64,000 nt of DNA from Bicyclus anynana (GCF_947172395.1 NC_069087.1:16374889-16438888), one strand, 5' to 3'; shown: positions 1 through 11,131, counted from the first letter of the stretch. Translations and numbers: made by a program. The notes: a model not told the origin generated them from the sequence alone.

Positions 1-125
1 CTCAGCGGGTGATGGAGCGCGCAACACTTAGAGTTTCTCGGCGTGATCGAATCAGGAATGGGATCCGCAGAAGAACCAAAGTCACTGACATAGCTTAGCG
101 AATAGTAGCTGAAGTAGCAATGAAG
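1..125 (+). mobile_element. RTE-type LINE fragment, cut by window edge
   Basis: This stretch matches the first part of the copy at 6845-7220 (reading roughly QRAMER..L.VS.RDRIRN..IRRRTK) and corresponds to the C-terminal part of a lepidopteran RTE-like endonuclease/reverse-transcriptase ORF. The frame carries stops and the copy dies out near base 125, so it is a dead fragment. Its 5' continuation lies outside the window. The family name is from memory; the similarity to the internal copies is seen directly. Confidence 0.75.
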
Positions 126-3100
126 ATAGTTTTTAATTCTAGCTTATGCTTATTAGCCTCAATAAGCATTTTCATAATAATATTTCTCATAGGAAAGATG
201 ACTTAGTGCTCATTGCTAACTCTTCTTGAGATGCTTTGTACGTTTGCCATAACTACGCTAAAAGTACTTCGATTTTTAGATACTGGAGTGAATCCAGCCT
301 TAATATCTTGTTGGATTCGGATGATATGCTTAACAGATTTATTTTTTTACTTTTTATCGATAAATTTCAGATTATTTTAATGTATTTGGTAAATATGTGT
401 TAAACTTTATAGATAAAACCAAGGCATTGTTGTGTAATGAAACCAAAGTTCGGATGACAACTACTTTTATTATGCAAGTGCCCACAACATCTTCCCTATA
501 AATAAAAGAATACAAACAAACTTTGAAGGGATTATTTTTCCCTACAAACAAATTATCCAAGTACCCACAACAGGCATAATATCATGTTTGGATAGGTTTT
601 ATATCTGGATAGGTCATCGGGCAAGGACTGTACCTGTTCCTAAGAGTATTTCTCATAAACTGAACGCTATCAGCATAATACGCGTTTATTTCCTATAAAT
701 AACATTGTTATCGAGCGTTGCATATGCACTGCGTTAATCAGGCAGTGATTCAATATTACAATTATTCAATAAGGAAAACAATAAAGCAATTGTATCGTAC
801 GTAATATACATAGATGTAGGCACCCTGAAACTGGGTCAATGTCTAGTTATGTGTTACGCGACACAAATATGTGCCGCTTACGTATATCACTTGTGTTTAT
901 TGGAATCGTGGAATGTTTTATTATAATTTGTTCCTAGGTTTTCCTAGAATTGGTGTTGCCACAGGACAAAGTATAGGAAAAATTATTATTTTCTTGGAAA
1001 ACGAGTAAAATTAATTTGCTATTGAGTACAAAAAAACTTCTTTGAGAATAATTACACGGCCCCTTGGCACAGTAGGTAGTGATCTTAAGATTTAAAAAAA
1101 AATAGTTGCAAATGTAGTTGTAGTTTAAGGGTATAAAGCGGTAACGCGTTAGTTCCTTTGAACAGGCTGATCTCTGGAACTTGCAAAAATAAAGTAACTA
1201 AAGTTGCAAAAATATTTTTTTATATTATATTATTTTATATAACTAGACTCACGAGGAGTGGCATAGACTTAAAATTGGTCCAAAAAGTATGAAAAGCTAA
1301 AATATAAAAATGAAAATTTCTTAATTCGACAAAGTCACGGGCTTATGGATATAATAAGATATGAAATAACGTAAAAACTCGTTGTCTAATAAAGTTTATA
1401 TAATTTATGTGTTCTTTTTTAATCGAATACCAACAACTTACCGCAATATGCGCATAAATCAAAGGTCAGATTACATTTACGACATTTTAATTAAAAAGGC
1501 ACCACAACAGTATCGGTTTTTGGACGTTAACAATAAAATTTATACCTGCCAGGCACGACAGCGAGCGGCCGGCTTTGATACATTCGAGGAATGGCATTAA
1601 AGTTCGATCATTTCCCAAAACTTCAAACGTGTGCTACTAAAATATTCAATGGAAACAAAGCAACGATCTCTGAGGATTTATTTTGTCGCCCGCTGACTTC
1701 ATCGTGATGAAATACGGTATTTTTCGGATAACTTTTCTTTTATTGCTTTCCCTCAATGTTTAATAACTTCTCTACCCTAACTAAACAATAAATAAATAAT
1801 AAATAGCTTTATTTCCTTACAATTACAGACATTGTTTTTGAAAATTATTATTAAGGATTACAAGTTTTATAGATTGTTAGTGGGTTAGTTGATATTATCT
1901 AATTTTATATTATGTTAGTAGTGTTAATTTTTATTTTGTTATTCTTTTTTTAAGTACTGCATATAACAGTGAAAGCCTCTCTACCTTAACTACTCGACCA
2001 GAAATATAAAAAAAAACTGGATTGAGGGCGTCTCATGTATTTATAGAAAATATGTGAAAGAAATTAGTTATTTATTCTTGCAAGATGGCGAGGTATTTTA
2101 TCTTTCTGGTAAGGCTTCCTACATGATTCTCTACCCGCGGTGTCTATACTATTTTACTTACTTATAGAAGATATTTCAAAACAGCAGACGCTCTCCGCCA
2201 TACATCGAATATTATTATAATTATGTAATTACCATTAAGACGAAATACCGGAGCCTCCGGCAAATGGCAGATAGATAAAAAGTTGCCAAAATATAGGTTA
2301 CCGGTCTCATTTAGGTTTGAAGCGATGAATATCTTTCAAAGGGCCCTGTTATTACTTACAAATAATCTTTCTTAGAAACTAAAAATATAACGATGTAGCG
2401 CTTTAGAAACGTTTCCTTGGAACTCCTAAAAGGGTTTTTATATAAATGGAACACAACTACAACGTTGGCTCCAGACGCATTTCTCATAATAGGTACGTAC
2501 TTCATGTCGGAACCTCGAGTACCGCGTCCCGACATCCACTGCATCATCGTAACTTTGAGAAACAGTTCAACAAAGTCCACCTTTTCATGTCCATTGCGTA
2601 TGAAGTTTAACTTTGCGTTTTAGAACGATTAATGTAGCTAGCAATGGATCGTATACAATAGGAAGAGTGTGTAATATGTGGAGTCGGAAATAGTAGTGTG
2701 TCCAGCTTAGGGCTGCTACAAAAGAAATTATAATAAACTATTATGACTAAAGTCTAAAAGTAATAAAAACGTTCATGAAGTACGATACCTTTATTAGAAA
2801 CTTGTAGACAGGCTTAAAGTTAATTTTTTAAGTGATTTGTTTCGTGAAACTTTGATGCCAAGCATTCTGATTTCTATTATGATACATCGCCCCTTAGGAG
2901 CCTATACATTTCACTGCTGTTTTGTGTGCTGTTAAGCTTATCTTTATTGTTTTAGAAACATACTTATAAGTATCACTAGAAAAAAACACCTTTACAACTC
3001 CACTAGAAACCCTAGAAACAAGGTAAATGTCCCGTAACAAGCTTTAACCACGGTATACATATATCTTTACTCTGCTTTACCTGTGTCTACTTGCCAATCT

Positions 3101-3276
3101 ACCTTTTTTTATGTACTCGTAATTATGTCGAAAATCAGAGTTTCAAGACACTGAGAAAGTATTGAAAGTAAAGTAATTAATTAAATATATGATAGAGATA
3201 TAGATGCGATACTATCTTATAAAATGTGTCCTGGCTATGAGATGTGATTACATAAAATCTCAAACATACAGATTGC
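126..3276. other. AT-rich DNA without recognisable gene
   Basis: I see no gene or clear repeat. Both strands are open at about 2356-2623 (74 codons minus, 68 codons plus), but neither product resembles a family I know and there is no obvious splice context. A YY1/Pho-like AAGATGGCG motif lies at about 2085. The rest is AT-rich with short poly-A and poly-T runs. Confidence 0.5.
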
Positions 3277-3300
3277 ATGAAAGTTTCTCATCGAATAAAA

Positions 3301-3480
3301 ATAGAAAGTTGTAGTGCCAACCCTAGGTGCGGTGTCCTTCGGGCGAAGGGAACCAGCGGCCTTCGTCCCGACTCCCGTCTGGGGCTAAATTTAGCGCAGC
3401 GCCCTTGGGGATACGACGCCAAACAGGATTTATGGCGGCCGCCGCCACCGCGCAGCGCTGGTACTGCGTCGAACAAACAT
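3301..3480. other. GC-rich island of unknown origin
   Basis: About 180 bases are sharply richer in G and C than either flank, with many CpG and several GCGC/GGCCGC tracts. Three overlapping frames of 61-68 codons are open here, which GC-rich DNA with few stop codons would give by chance. It could be a 5' fragment of a GC-rich non-LTR element, a retroposed piece or a small CpG island. I recognise no protein family. Confidence 0.5.
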
Positions 3481-3817
3481 TAGATATACTCGTTTCACTA
3501 TATGCAATTGGGAAATGACGGTGTATAGAGCGGAAGCTTTGGCAGTTATGCTTCGTATCCAGCGTGGAGTGTTTTATTAAAGTCTTTCTACTCGCGGTAG
3601 AGTTCTACTCACCAACATGTCTGTCAAGGGCTTAAATCTTACTTAGGTAGTACATTCAAGCCCAAAGGATTTTTTTTACTAACTACTACTAACTAGTAAG
3701 GTTTAAGCGTTTGACAGACATGATGGCGAGTAAAACTGGTGTGATGCAGCATCAGCAATGCAAAAAACATACTATGTGTATTAACAAAATGCAAAAACAT
3801 ATTGTGCCTGTGAGAAG

Positions 3818-3850
3818 TGTGTGTAAGTGTATGTAAGTGTGTGTAAGTGT
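3818..3850. repeat. (TGTGTAAG)-type microsatellite
   Basis: Degenerate GTGTGTAAGTGTATGTAAG repeats run directly into the hairpin at 3858-3909. Confidence 0.7.
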
Positions 3851-3857
3851 ATCTTCT

Positions 3858-3909
3858 AAGGTGTATCTCTCCTAACAAGTTTAAAAACTTGTTAGGAGAG
3901 ATACACCTT
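3858..3909. repeat. Perfect 25-bp inverted repeat (hairpin)
   Basis: Bases 3858-3882 are the exact reverse complement of 3885-3909, with a 2-base spacer (AA). Allowing one bulged T at 3857, pairing continues for four more pairs (3853-3856 with 3910-3913). AGATACACC from the right arm recurs at 3918-3926. It could be a MITE remnant, a hairpin RNA source or the product of fold-back repair. Confidence 0.9.
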
Positions 3910-3950
3910 GAAGTTCAGATACACCATGCGAGAGTTGGTTGGTTGGTTGG

Positions 3951-4058
3951 CAGGAAAACGCTGGATGTTGGCGGCTCGAGACCGTTATGCTTGGAGGTCC
4001 ATGCAAGAGGCCTATGTCCAGCGGTGGACGTACATCGGCTGATAATGATGATGATGAA
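3951..4058 (+). mobile_element. RTE-type LINE 3' end with GATGAT tail
   Basis: The segment contains the GCTGGATGTTGGCGGCTCGAGACCG...CCATGCAAGAGG...CAGCGGTGGACGTACATCGGCTGA pattern (here shown in parts), shared with the copy at 6845-7220. It reads as the last residues of the RTE ORF (QQWTSIG-like, then stop), followed by the family's AATGATGATGATG tail. A (TTGG)n run lies at its 5' boundary. Confidence 0.8.
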
Positions 4059-4829
4059 AAGCCTAGGCTCTATATCTTACACATACAGACAATATAGATA
4101 GACTCTGGATTAACCTTTCTGCTTCATTACTTTACAAGTTTTAATATTTATTTATTAAGGAAAATCTACAGCTAATATTATTATTTCAAGACTTCAAGTC
4201 TTAAAATACTACGTTGTGAGCTACAGAGTACAGTGAATGCTTAGCCATTTAAAAATTTTCACAACATTTATTCGATAAATAATTAAAACCGCGTTCCTTA
4301 CATACGCTACTATGTTTTACCATTGAATTAGATAAAAAATAAAATGCGTATAACATAGTGCAGTGCGTCTAAAAGTGAATCTAAACATTAATGGGCCACG
4401 TGCGACCATATCTAGTTACAATTATGATCACAAAGCAAAATATATTTTAAAATACAGCAACAAGATTTAAATTCCATCGAGAATTGAATCATCAGTTTTA
4501 ATATATTTCATAAATTCCGATGTAAGTAACACTAATGCATTTTATATGTGGAAACTATAAATATGACGTATCGTTGGATATGCGTGACCGTCTAATGCGT
4601 GTTGCAAGGCGTTATTTTTTTTACTTTTTGTAAACTTTTAATGGGTTTCATCGTACTAGTTCTATTTATAAACCCATTAAGCAGCATCTTGCTCTCATTA
4701 GTTGCGAAAAGTTATGGTATTGCTTGAGATTATGCAAGTCTATATAGCACATATTGGCAAAATACTTAATACGTTGCTACCATTGCAATATACTTGTAGC
4801 TTTGAAAATCAGGATAAGGCTCTTTATAG
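4059..4829. other. AT-rich DNA, nothing recognisable
   Basis: No gene seen. The only structure is an imperfectly spaced 11-bp inverted repeat around TTAATGGGTTT near 4638-4680. Confidence 0.5.
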
Positions 4830-4951
4830 ATTTTTTTTGTTATTCTTTACAAGTTAGCTCTTGACTACAATCTCACCTGGTGGTAAGTGATGATGTAAAC
4901 TAAGATGGAAGCGGGCTAACTTGTTTTAGGGAGGATAAAAATCTACACCCT
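4830..4951 (-). mobile_element. tRNA-derived SINE (family A), 3' half
   Basis: The segment matches the reverse complement of the 3' half of the SINE seen more fully at 60870-61172: TCTTTACAAGTTAGCTCTTG, then ACAATCTCACCTG, then AGATGGAAGCGGGCTAAC. The tRNA-like head is missing (5' truncated). It is preceded on the plus strand by a T-run, the reverse of the poly-A-like tail. Confidence 0.8.
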
Positions 4952-6844
4952 TAGTTAGGTTAGGTCAAGCAAGCATCCAGATACAGCGGACGAGATATAC
5001 TTATTGTTATTGCTATGAATTTAAAAAAAAATGTCACGTGTCTACTTAGTTGCCTGGTCACAATATTTATGCACACCTCTGAACACAGGGATTAGTTTCC
5101 CTCTACGAAAGCGTGTTCATACCCAGGAGAATATCTGTGGAAATTATTTTGTAATGAGGCATGAGAATGTGTCAACTTTAGAAATACAACTCTATCACTA
5201 ATTGCTTACTCTAAAAATGTTTTCGCGTAATCAATGAGACGAAAATACAATAAGCTAGTGCTCGAAGTCAATGTCACATATTTCTGTGTATTTGATGAGA
5301 GACAGGTATTTGTTTTAATCATTTAGACAGGGTTACCAAAACAGAAGTTAAATATATTCTAGCTTTTGTATCAATATATTGTAGCTTAATAATATATTTC
5401 TGTTTTATTCTTCTAAAATTATTTAAATTATACATACAATAATAGTATAGATCCATATATGTAAATTGTTATGTCAATTAAATAAACAAAGGATCAAATA
5501 ATTTACCTAAACCTGAACATAGAACCTCCTTCTTTTTTCAAGCTGGTTAAAACATTACTACCTAGGCCGTCTGGACTAACAAAGCTAATGAAAAAAAAAT
5601 TTTTCGCAACAAGGCAAACAATTTTTTTGGTTAGACTATAGTAATCAAAAGCCCGACTGCGTAGATAATGTACGTAATTTACCTAGTGTCACTCCCACAA
5701 CTAAGACAAATCTGGTAACACCCCATAAATGTGGACGTTCAATATCACAATGTAGAGCTTTTGTGCGTTCAATATTTTCGTGCCGGTGTTGCTAGCCCTG
5801 CGTAACTAAAAATCTGACTGTTCTATTTCCTAGTCGCATATTTCTGTGCAGGTATTGTGTTGACGGAGTGTTTATATGTGGAACATTATTTTGAGCTCAC
5901 CGTTTCACGGCCTCGTCCTGTGACACGTCGTTAGTTCGACTCATTGCGCAAATATTTCGTCACAGGAATTTTGGACGCGTGACGCGTGATCGACACGCTT
6001 TCGACGCGCGTCCTATTAGGGGCTAGCAATAAATGTAATGTGATACAATAATCATATTCATTGAACTGAAAAATTGTATGTTATTCGAGGGGAGTGTTGG
6101 GATGGATGCATCTGCTGCTTGTTGCATGGAAATTTTTGATTGACTTTCAAATTATGGGGCTTTTAGTTATAAGCTTAAGTTATTTTATTTTTAGTTTATT
6201 AGAAAATAGTGTTGCTAGATCCAATATGAATAGAACCGAAGATTAAATCGCATGTTTGGTTTCGAATGGGAATAATGTGTGATGTAAATTTTTATATAAT
6301 TTTGAGGGATTGTAGATTTAAAATTGTATAAATTTTAAGTTGGTTACAGATTACAGAAATATTCGATCAACTTGTTTTATTCACTTCCGATCACAACTAA
6401 ACATTTATTTTTTAATATTTTTTCTTTAAATAGTGCCAATCAACCAATCGCCTCCAATTAGTAGGTGGTACAATACAAAAAATAGAATAGGCGATTGTTG
6501 ATGTTGGCGATGTCCTGTCCTATACGAGAAGCTACTGAGGTTCAAGTTTATGTTCTTGATGGTTCTGCCGAATTTATTTTGGAAGTTTTTTTTTAAATCG
6601 TTACTCCATTGTTTTAACTAACTGGAATAGAGGAAAACTTACGCACGTCAGGCTAATATGCTTAATAGATGTGCAGCCGTTACCCGACACGTGACAACTG
6701 CATAATCCGGCGCCAAGATGGCGCCCAAGCTGGGACCGGTTCACATTTGTCGTCGTTAAATCTTTATTGATTTAAATACATTGTATCGTTACAAGGTGAT
6801 ACTGAGGAAGCGATGTGAAAACTAACACTATTACTTTTACGCAA
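4952..6844. other. AT-rich DNA with one short transposon scrap
   Basis: No gene seen. Bases about 5522-5551 match the reverse complement of the AACCGACTTC..GGAGGAGG motif that also occurs at 60095-60131 (small fragment). A CG-rich inverted patch, GGACGCG...CGCGCGTCC, lies at about 5975-6012. GGCGCC-AAGAT-GGCGCC at 6709-6725 is an interrupted palindrome containing a YY1/Pho-like AAGATGGCG. Confidence 0.45.
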
Positions 6845-7220
6845 CTAAGAAGGCTCAAAGTCATTCAGCGGGCGATGGAGCGAGTTATGCTTGGAGTTTC
6901 TCTGCGTGATCGAATCAGAAATGTGGAGATCCGCAGAAGAACCAAAATCACTGGCATAATAGCTCAGCGAGTCGCGAAGCTGATGTGGTAATGAGCAGGC
7001 CACATTATTCGAAGAGCCAATGTACGTTAGGGTCACATGGTGCTGGAATGGCGATCCCGCACCGGAAAGCTCAGTGTTGATCGATCCCTTACTAGAGGAC
7101 ATCAAGCGGGTTGGCGGTAGCCGCTGGTTGCTGGCGGCTCGAGACCGTTATTTTTGGAAGTCCATGCAAGAGGACTGTCCATGAGTGGAAGTTCATCGGT
7201 TGATAAAATGATGATGATGA
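6845..7220 (+). mobile_element. RTE-type LINE C-terminal fragment with tail
   Basis: This is the longest plus-strand copy of the family here. It starts in a frame reading RRLKVIQRAMERVMLGVSLR, then runs through the segment that reads 'AGHIVRR...W.PKVLEWRPRTGK' in better copies and ends GAAGTTCATCGGTTGATAAA followed by ATGATGATGATGA. The frame is broken by substitutions and small indels, so it is dead. Like most copies it lacks the 5' part of the element. Confidence 0.85.
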
Positions 7221-7235
7221 ACTAGAATGCTAAAC

Positions 7236-7440
7236 TAACGGCCTCATTGGTCCAATTGGCTCATGTGGTTTCAGATCTGGAGTCGGGCTATGAAATACTA
7301 AATTTTCTTTCTTCTAAGCAATTTTCAGTTGAAACTGTTGAGTTGATTAGCTGGTAGTGTTACATCCCCGTGCCTCAGAGAGCACAAGCCGCCGTTCCTG
7401 GTCGTTATCATTAACATCTGATAATGGTCGTTAATTATTA
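7236..7440 (+). mobile_element. SINE-like repeat with 'CCTCAGAGAGCAC' body
   Basis: The start (CGGCCTCATTGGTCCAATTG, then GTTTCAGATCTGGAG) has the look of a decayed tRNA-related head. The body, TACATCCCCGTGCCTCAGAG..AGCACAAGCCGCCG, is a motif I recall as dispersed in Lepidoptera. Weaker versions of the body occur at about 11150-11200, 11450-11500 and 11550-11600. Family assignment is tentative. Confidence 0.45.
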
Positions 7441-7534
7441 ATTTACAATTGTCACCCTATCCTGCCAACTTTAAATTAAAATAGATAGAGGGATGATGAC
7501 TTATGATTCGTATCGTATCGAACGTATGAAGATA

Positions 7535-7703
7535 GTCGTCCACTGATCCGCAATACGCATCGGATGCATCGCATCAAACGGATTCTTAATTTTACGGTAG
7601 ATAAAATCCGTACGATGCGGGTCAGTGGACGCACTTGTATGGATTTTTATATAAAGAATACTAAAATCCTTTTGATGCGATGCGTCCTATGCGTAGGATG
7701 CGT
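7535..7703. mobile_element. MITE family F, composite copy
   Basis: The copy begins CGTCCACTGATCCGCAATACG and carries the shared modules GGATGCATCGCATCAAACGG, TTTTACGGTAGATAAAATCC, GTGGACGCACTTGTATGG and CCTTTTGATGCGATGCGTCC. The halves are mutually inverted, as in the copies at 12676, 42979 and 44778. This copy is in the opposite orientation to the one at 12676. The superfamily is not clear, because no unambiguous target duplication is visible. Confidence 0.75.
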
Positions 7704-8160
7704 TACCTAAGCAAACTCATCTCAGGCCATATTTACACTTATTATGATACCTTTGTCGGGTTTATCGGATGAAGTCGCGGGTGTCCCTTGTTCTCAAATA
7801 AAAACCGAATTTGAATTCACATAGGCAGGTCTACCTTTCATTCTTAACAGGTCGCTCCCAAAATCTCGACTCTTGTATAATTTATTTTCTTAGAAGATAA
7901 AGATTAGCATATAAAACGGTGTTACATCGTTTTGTTTTTAGCTCGAGAACGGTAAATAACGGACTAGTTGGCTAGTTAGCCGGCTATTGTTAGCTAAATC
8001 TTCGGAGACGTTTTAACGGTGCTTATCTAAATGTATCGGTTTTTATGGTTATTTTATACCATATTGTAACAGTTTGTGTTTCGTGTTCGATGTGATGTAA
8101 AATAAATAGTTGGTATTTTGGTGTTTTTTTTATAAAATTGCATAACAGCTTTTTTTCAAG
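7704..8160. other. Unassigned DNA ending in a splice-acceptor-like tract
   Basis: No repeat or gene was recognised. A short TAGTTGGCTAGTTAGCCGGC patch lies near 7966-7986. The stretch ends in ATAACAGCTTTTTTTCAAG, a plausible branch region, pyrimidine tract and AG. Confidence 0.4.
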
Positions 8161-8210
8161 GATTATTAGATGCTAAAACAGAAAAGACAAGAGGTGAAGC
8201 ACGCGATGAA
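8161..8210 (+). other. Candidate 50-nt micro-exon
   Basis: The segment is preceded by GCTTTTTTTCAAG (acceptor-like) and followed by GTAAGTAAGT (consensus donor). Only one of the three frames is open: LLDAKTEKTRGEARDE, charged and hydrophilic, starting at the third base. I do not recognise the peptide and no neighbouring exon could be linked to it. The splice signals are seen; exon status is inference. Confidence 0.2.
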
Positions 8211-8788
8211 GTAAGTAAGTACATAATGTCTTTAGGTATTGTTTTTTTGTCATTAGAAAATAAAAAAAATCAAAATAATATTTTTATAAAATAGCGTTAC
8301 ATTAATTTTATGATGAGTAAGATATTCATACTGATATAAAACACATTGAAAAGTGTAAATATTAAGATGCTATTTTTGTCTACTCCTTTTAATCGTTCCT
8401 CTTTTAAATGCATATCCTGGTCAAGAACTGTGCACCTACTGAGTTTGTACGTGTTAGGTTAAAGGCTGCAAGCATGTCTGCTTGCTTTATTTTTCACTTT
8501 AATATTGTTATATTTATGCTCGCTTAAACATAACAAAACTTTACAATTGTTGGATGCATTAAAAATCTCATTTTACTATGTATTAATGGATTATACAGAT
8601 ATGACAAGAGTTTGAAAGCACATGAGTCTCTCGGGATGCTCGCAGTCGACGCGGTGCTCTCGACTCCTCGGTTTTACAAGTCCTCGAGCTGGAGTCGTTA
8701 TACCGAGCGCAGAGGAAAATGTATAAATAATAGAGAAATTTTATTTCATTTTATGTATGTCGTTTGTAACTTACTTGTTGCTTTTATT

Positions 8789-8866
8789 ACTAGCAGACGC
8801 CCGCAGTTTCACTCACGTAGTTCCCGTTACCTTGGGATTACAGATGTTAAATATAGCCTATGTTTG
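8789..8866 (+). mobile_element. Retrotransposon tail (family C), truncated
   Basis: The segment begins ACTAGCAGACGCCCGCAGTT and continues through a CGTAGTTCCCGTTACC motif to ATATAGCCTATG, like the 5' halves of the copies at 16881, 18214 and 59391. It loses similarity before the AAATCGGACCAGTAG module. It is followed at once by a different tail (8872-8980). Confidence 0.65.
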
Positions 8867-8871
8867 GGTTT

Positions 8872-8980
8872 GAAATCCTCTTAACTCTAATTTTAAGTTT
8901 TCGACTAATTATCACCATATCCTGAGGTTTCAAAAGTGCTTCTAAACTAATTGCAATAAATGAATTTTGAATTTTTTTTT
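8872..8980 (+). mobile_element. Retrotransposon tail (family E)
   Basis: Shares TTTTAAGTTTTCGACTA, then CCTGAGGTTTCAAAAGTGCTT and AATAAATGAATTTTGAATTT, with the copies at 27758-27924 (plus) and 46025-46206 (minus). This looks like the 3' UTR and polyadenylated end of a non-LTR retrotransposon. The clade is not determined. Confidence 0.65.
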
Positions 8981-9710
8981 GAACATGTAGCTTCATAAAG
9001 TCATCTATTTTAAATATATTATAGTAATTAAATGGGGTGTTAATAACATCTATTTAGTGAAACGGATAAAATAAGCGAATTCCAAATGTTTAAATAACCA
9101 AAACCCTATTAACCCCCTGACAGCAGCATTGTAGGGCCAAACCAAGCCAACATTTTACTCCGCAACTATTTAGTTGTCACTGGCACCAGTTCCAGGCTTC
9201 CTGCTTAAATTATAAATCCATGGGAAGAGAGCACACGTCCGGACGTCATGCTTGGGACGCGATAGTCACGTTAAAAAGCAGCTAAGGATACGACCAGTCG
9301 TAACGCTGTATTGCGTATATAAATTGCGTGGTTAATCAACATTTGTGAGTACCTTTAGTATTGGTCAACAATATTTCCATTAACAGTACTACAGTTTAGT
9401 TTCGGTCATGTACCACCGGTTAGTTATACAGTAGACAGACCAGTAGGCAGACAAACGACATGAATCACATTGACCAGTATTATGTTAGTAGTTAGTACTA
9501 CTGTCACCACTCACCGGCTTTTGGTCACACCTAACGAGTTCGAACTATATACAATTTGTTATGAGATTTATGTTGGCGCATTCTCTAATCCCAAAGTATT
9601 TTAGATACTTACTTAAATGACTTTATTTGCACAAATAAACTTTTAGCAACTTATTTTAACAACCTTCTAAAAATTTCTGGCTTATTTTACTTGTTTGCGT
9701 GGACTTTAAT
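8981..9710. other. AT-rich DNA, nothing firmly recognisable
   Basis: No gene seen. A TATA-like GCGTATATAAATTGCG lies near 9314-9329, but no transcript downstream can be supported. Several AGTACT/TAGTAC motifs near 9480-9510 are not an ordered repeat. Confidence 0.4.
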
Positions 9711-9896
9711 CTATACCAATATTATAAAGCTGAAGAGTTTGTTTGTTTGAACGCGCTAATCTTAGGAACTACTGGACCGATTGTGAAAATTCTTTCAGTG
9801 ATAGATAAAAAAAAGGCTATAGGCTATATATTTTCCCCGTATTCCTACGGAAACGGGAACCACGCGGGTGAAACAGCGCGGCGTCAGCTAGTTATA
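9711..9896 (-). mobile_element. Retrotransposon tail (family C), minus strand
   Basis: On the minus strand it reads CTAGCTGACGCCGCGCTGTT...CACGCGTGGTTCCCG-like, then TATAGCCTATAGCC, an AATTTTCACAATCGGTCCAG module, TCCTAAGATTAGCGCGTTC, a CAAACAAACAAACTCTTCAG module, and the tail TTTATAATATTGGTATAG. All modules are in the order seen at 59391-59596, so this is an essentially full-length tail unit of about 186 bases. The 72-codon frame inside it is not a gene. Confidence 0.85.
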
Positions 9897-10766
9897 CATA
9901 TTTATAATTTACACTAAAACATTGATTTGATTCATTTAGTTTAGTCAGTGATGTACGAAATTAGGCATAAGTTCTCATATTTCTAGATATCTATTATTTA
10001 TTACCAAATTGGTACTACCAGTTAGTAAGTACAATTTTGGATACTAGAATTGATCTTTATTTAACTAACTAACGTGAACTTAGATTACATGTTCCACTGA
10101 ATTTGGTCAGTCTAGACACTGATCTATCTGCAGTTCAACGCGAGCTGTTTATCTCTTGTTTACAAATGCTTGCGCTTATGCACGACTGTGGCCCAAAGCT
10201 GTGTGTCGATTAGTCATTTCAGACGCTCTAGATTATTCCGTCCAGTCTGGACACTATGTTAATGTGCAGTTTGAAATCCAAAGCACACACAACGTAAATT
10301 TTACGGTTTGTGCTTACATGATCATGATCAGAATTTCTACAATGGAAGGTCTGGGATTGGGATGAGGGAATGGAAGCAGGAGCGAGGAATCATTAGTATA
10401 CTTAGCTCCAAATCTTACAGAAGACACCCTTAAAGAGTTATTCTTTCCTTCTGTAGTACGTTCTCGACATCGGGATGTACTCTGGCAGAGATTTGCTCTT
10501 TTTAACCCCCAAATGACGCTGTTGCGGTCTCAGTGAGTGTCCCCCATAAGTCGTTTTTATCTCATGTGAGGATTGCCTACAGAAGTACAGAATCGGAGAA
10601 AAATATAAACAAGCTCAACTTGTCGTCGAATACAAAAAAGTAAAATATGTACAAGAGGCGCCGGCGCCGCGTAGGTGAAGCGTCCAACATTCTAACAGTT
10701 GTCGTCGTATCAGATTCCTAACTGTACCGGCGCGTGCGCACTACCGCTGACACCGATACGGGAACC
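9897..10766. other. Unassigned DNA
   Basis: No gene or known repeat is recognised. A short frame at 10156-10365 (69 codons) resembles nothing I know. A GC-rich patch, AGGCGCCGGCGCCGCG, lies at about 10653-10670. Confidence 0.4.
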
Positions 10767-10807
10767 GAGTGACAATAAACATTGTAAAAACAATTCCCCT
10801 CTCACAC
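10767..10807. repeat. Direct repeat, copy 1
   Basis: GAGTGACAATAAACAT followed after a few bases by ACAATTCCCCTCTCAC recurs at 11364-11409. The two copies bracket the SINE at 10860-11118. Confidence 0.75.
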
Positions 10808-10859
10808 TGGCGGCTCGTTTTTATTCTGTCAAGGTTTGAACCTGTCATGGTATATATAG

Positions 10860-11118
10860 TATCCTGGGCAGATTGAGATTTTCTTAATTTGTCCAGGTCT
10901 GGCTGGTGGGAGGCTTCGGCCGTGGCTAGTTACCACCCTACCGGCAAAAACGTACTGCCAAGCGATTTAGCGTTCCGGTACGATGCCGTGTAGAAATCGC
11001 TAGGTGTGTGGATTTTCATCCTCCTCCTAACAAGTTAGCCCGCTTCCATTTTAGACTGCATCATCATTTACCATCAGGTGAGATTGTAGTCAAGGGCTAA
11101 GTTATATACAATAAAAAA
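10860..11118 (+). mobile_element. tRNA-derived SINE (family A)
   Basis: Contains the family modules in order: CAGATTGAGATTTTCTTAAT, GGTCTGGCTGGTGGGAGGCT, CCGTGGCTAGTTACCACC, CCGCCAAGCGATTTAGCG-like, TGTAGAAATCGCTAG, CATCCTCCTCCTAACAAG, and GATTGTAGTCAAGGGCTAAG, then an ATAAAAAATATATATATA tail. The tRNA-like A and B boxes are lost, apart from ATCCTGGGC (5' truncated). Each sense copy carries CAGGTGAG, a donor-like motif. Confidence 0.9.
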
Positions 11119-11131
11119 TATATATATATAG
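11119..11131. repeat. (TA)n microsatellite
   Basis: A short TA run grows out of the A-rich tail of the SINE. Confidence 0.7.

Noticed and set aside
1801..1870. Polyadenylation site of a gene
   Set aside because: AATAAATAAATAATAAATAG-like runs are common in such AT-rich DNA, and no coding sequence precedes them.
6709..6725. Polycomb response element from AAGATGGCG motifs
   Set aside because: Single short motifs (also near 2085 and 29765) are expected by chance; no cluster is present.
11068..11085. CAGGTGAG as a splice donor
   Set aside because: It occurs at the same place in most sense copies of SINE A, so it is a property of the repeat, not evidence for a local exon.
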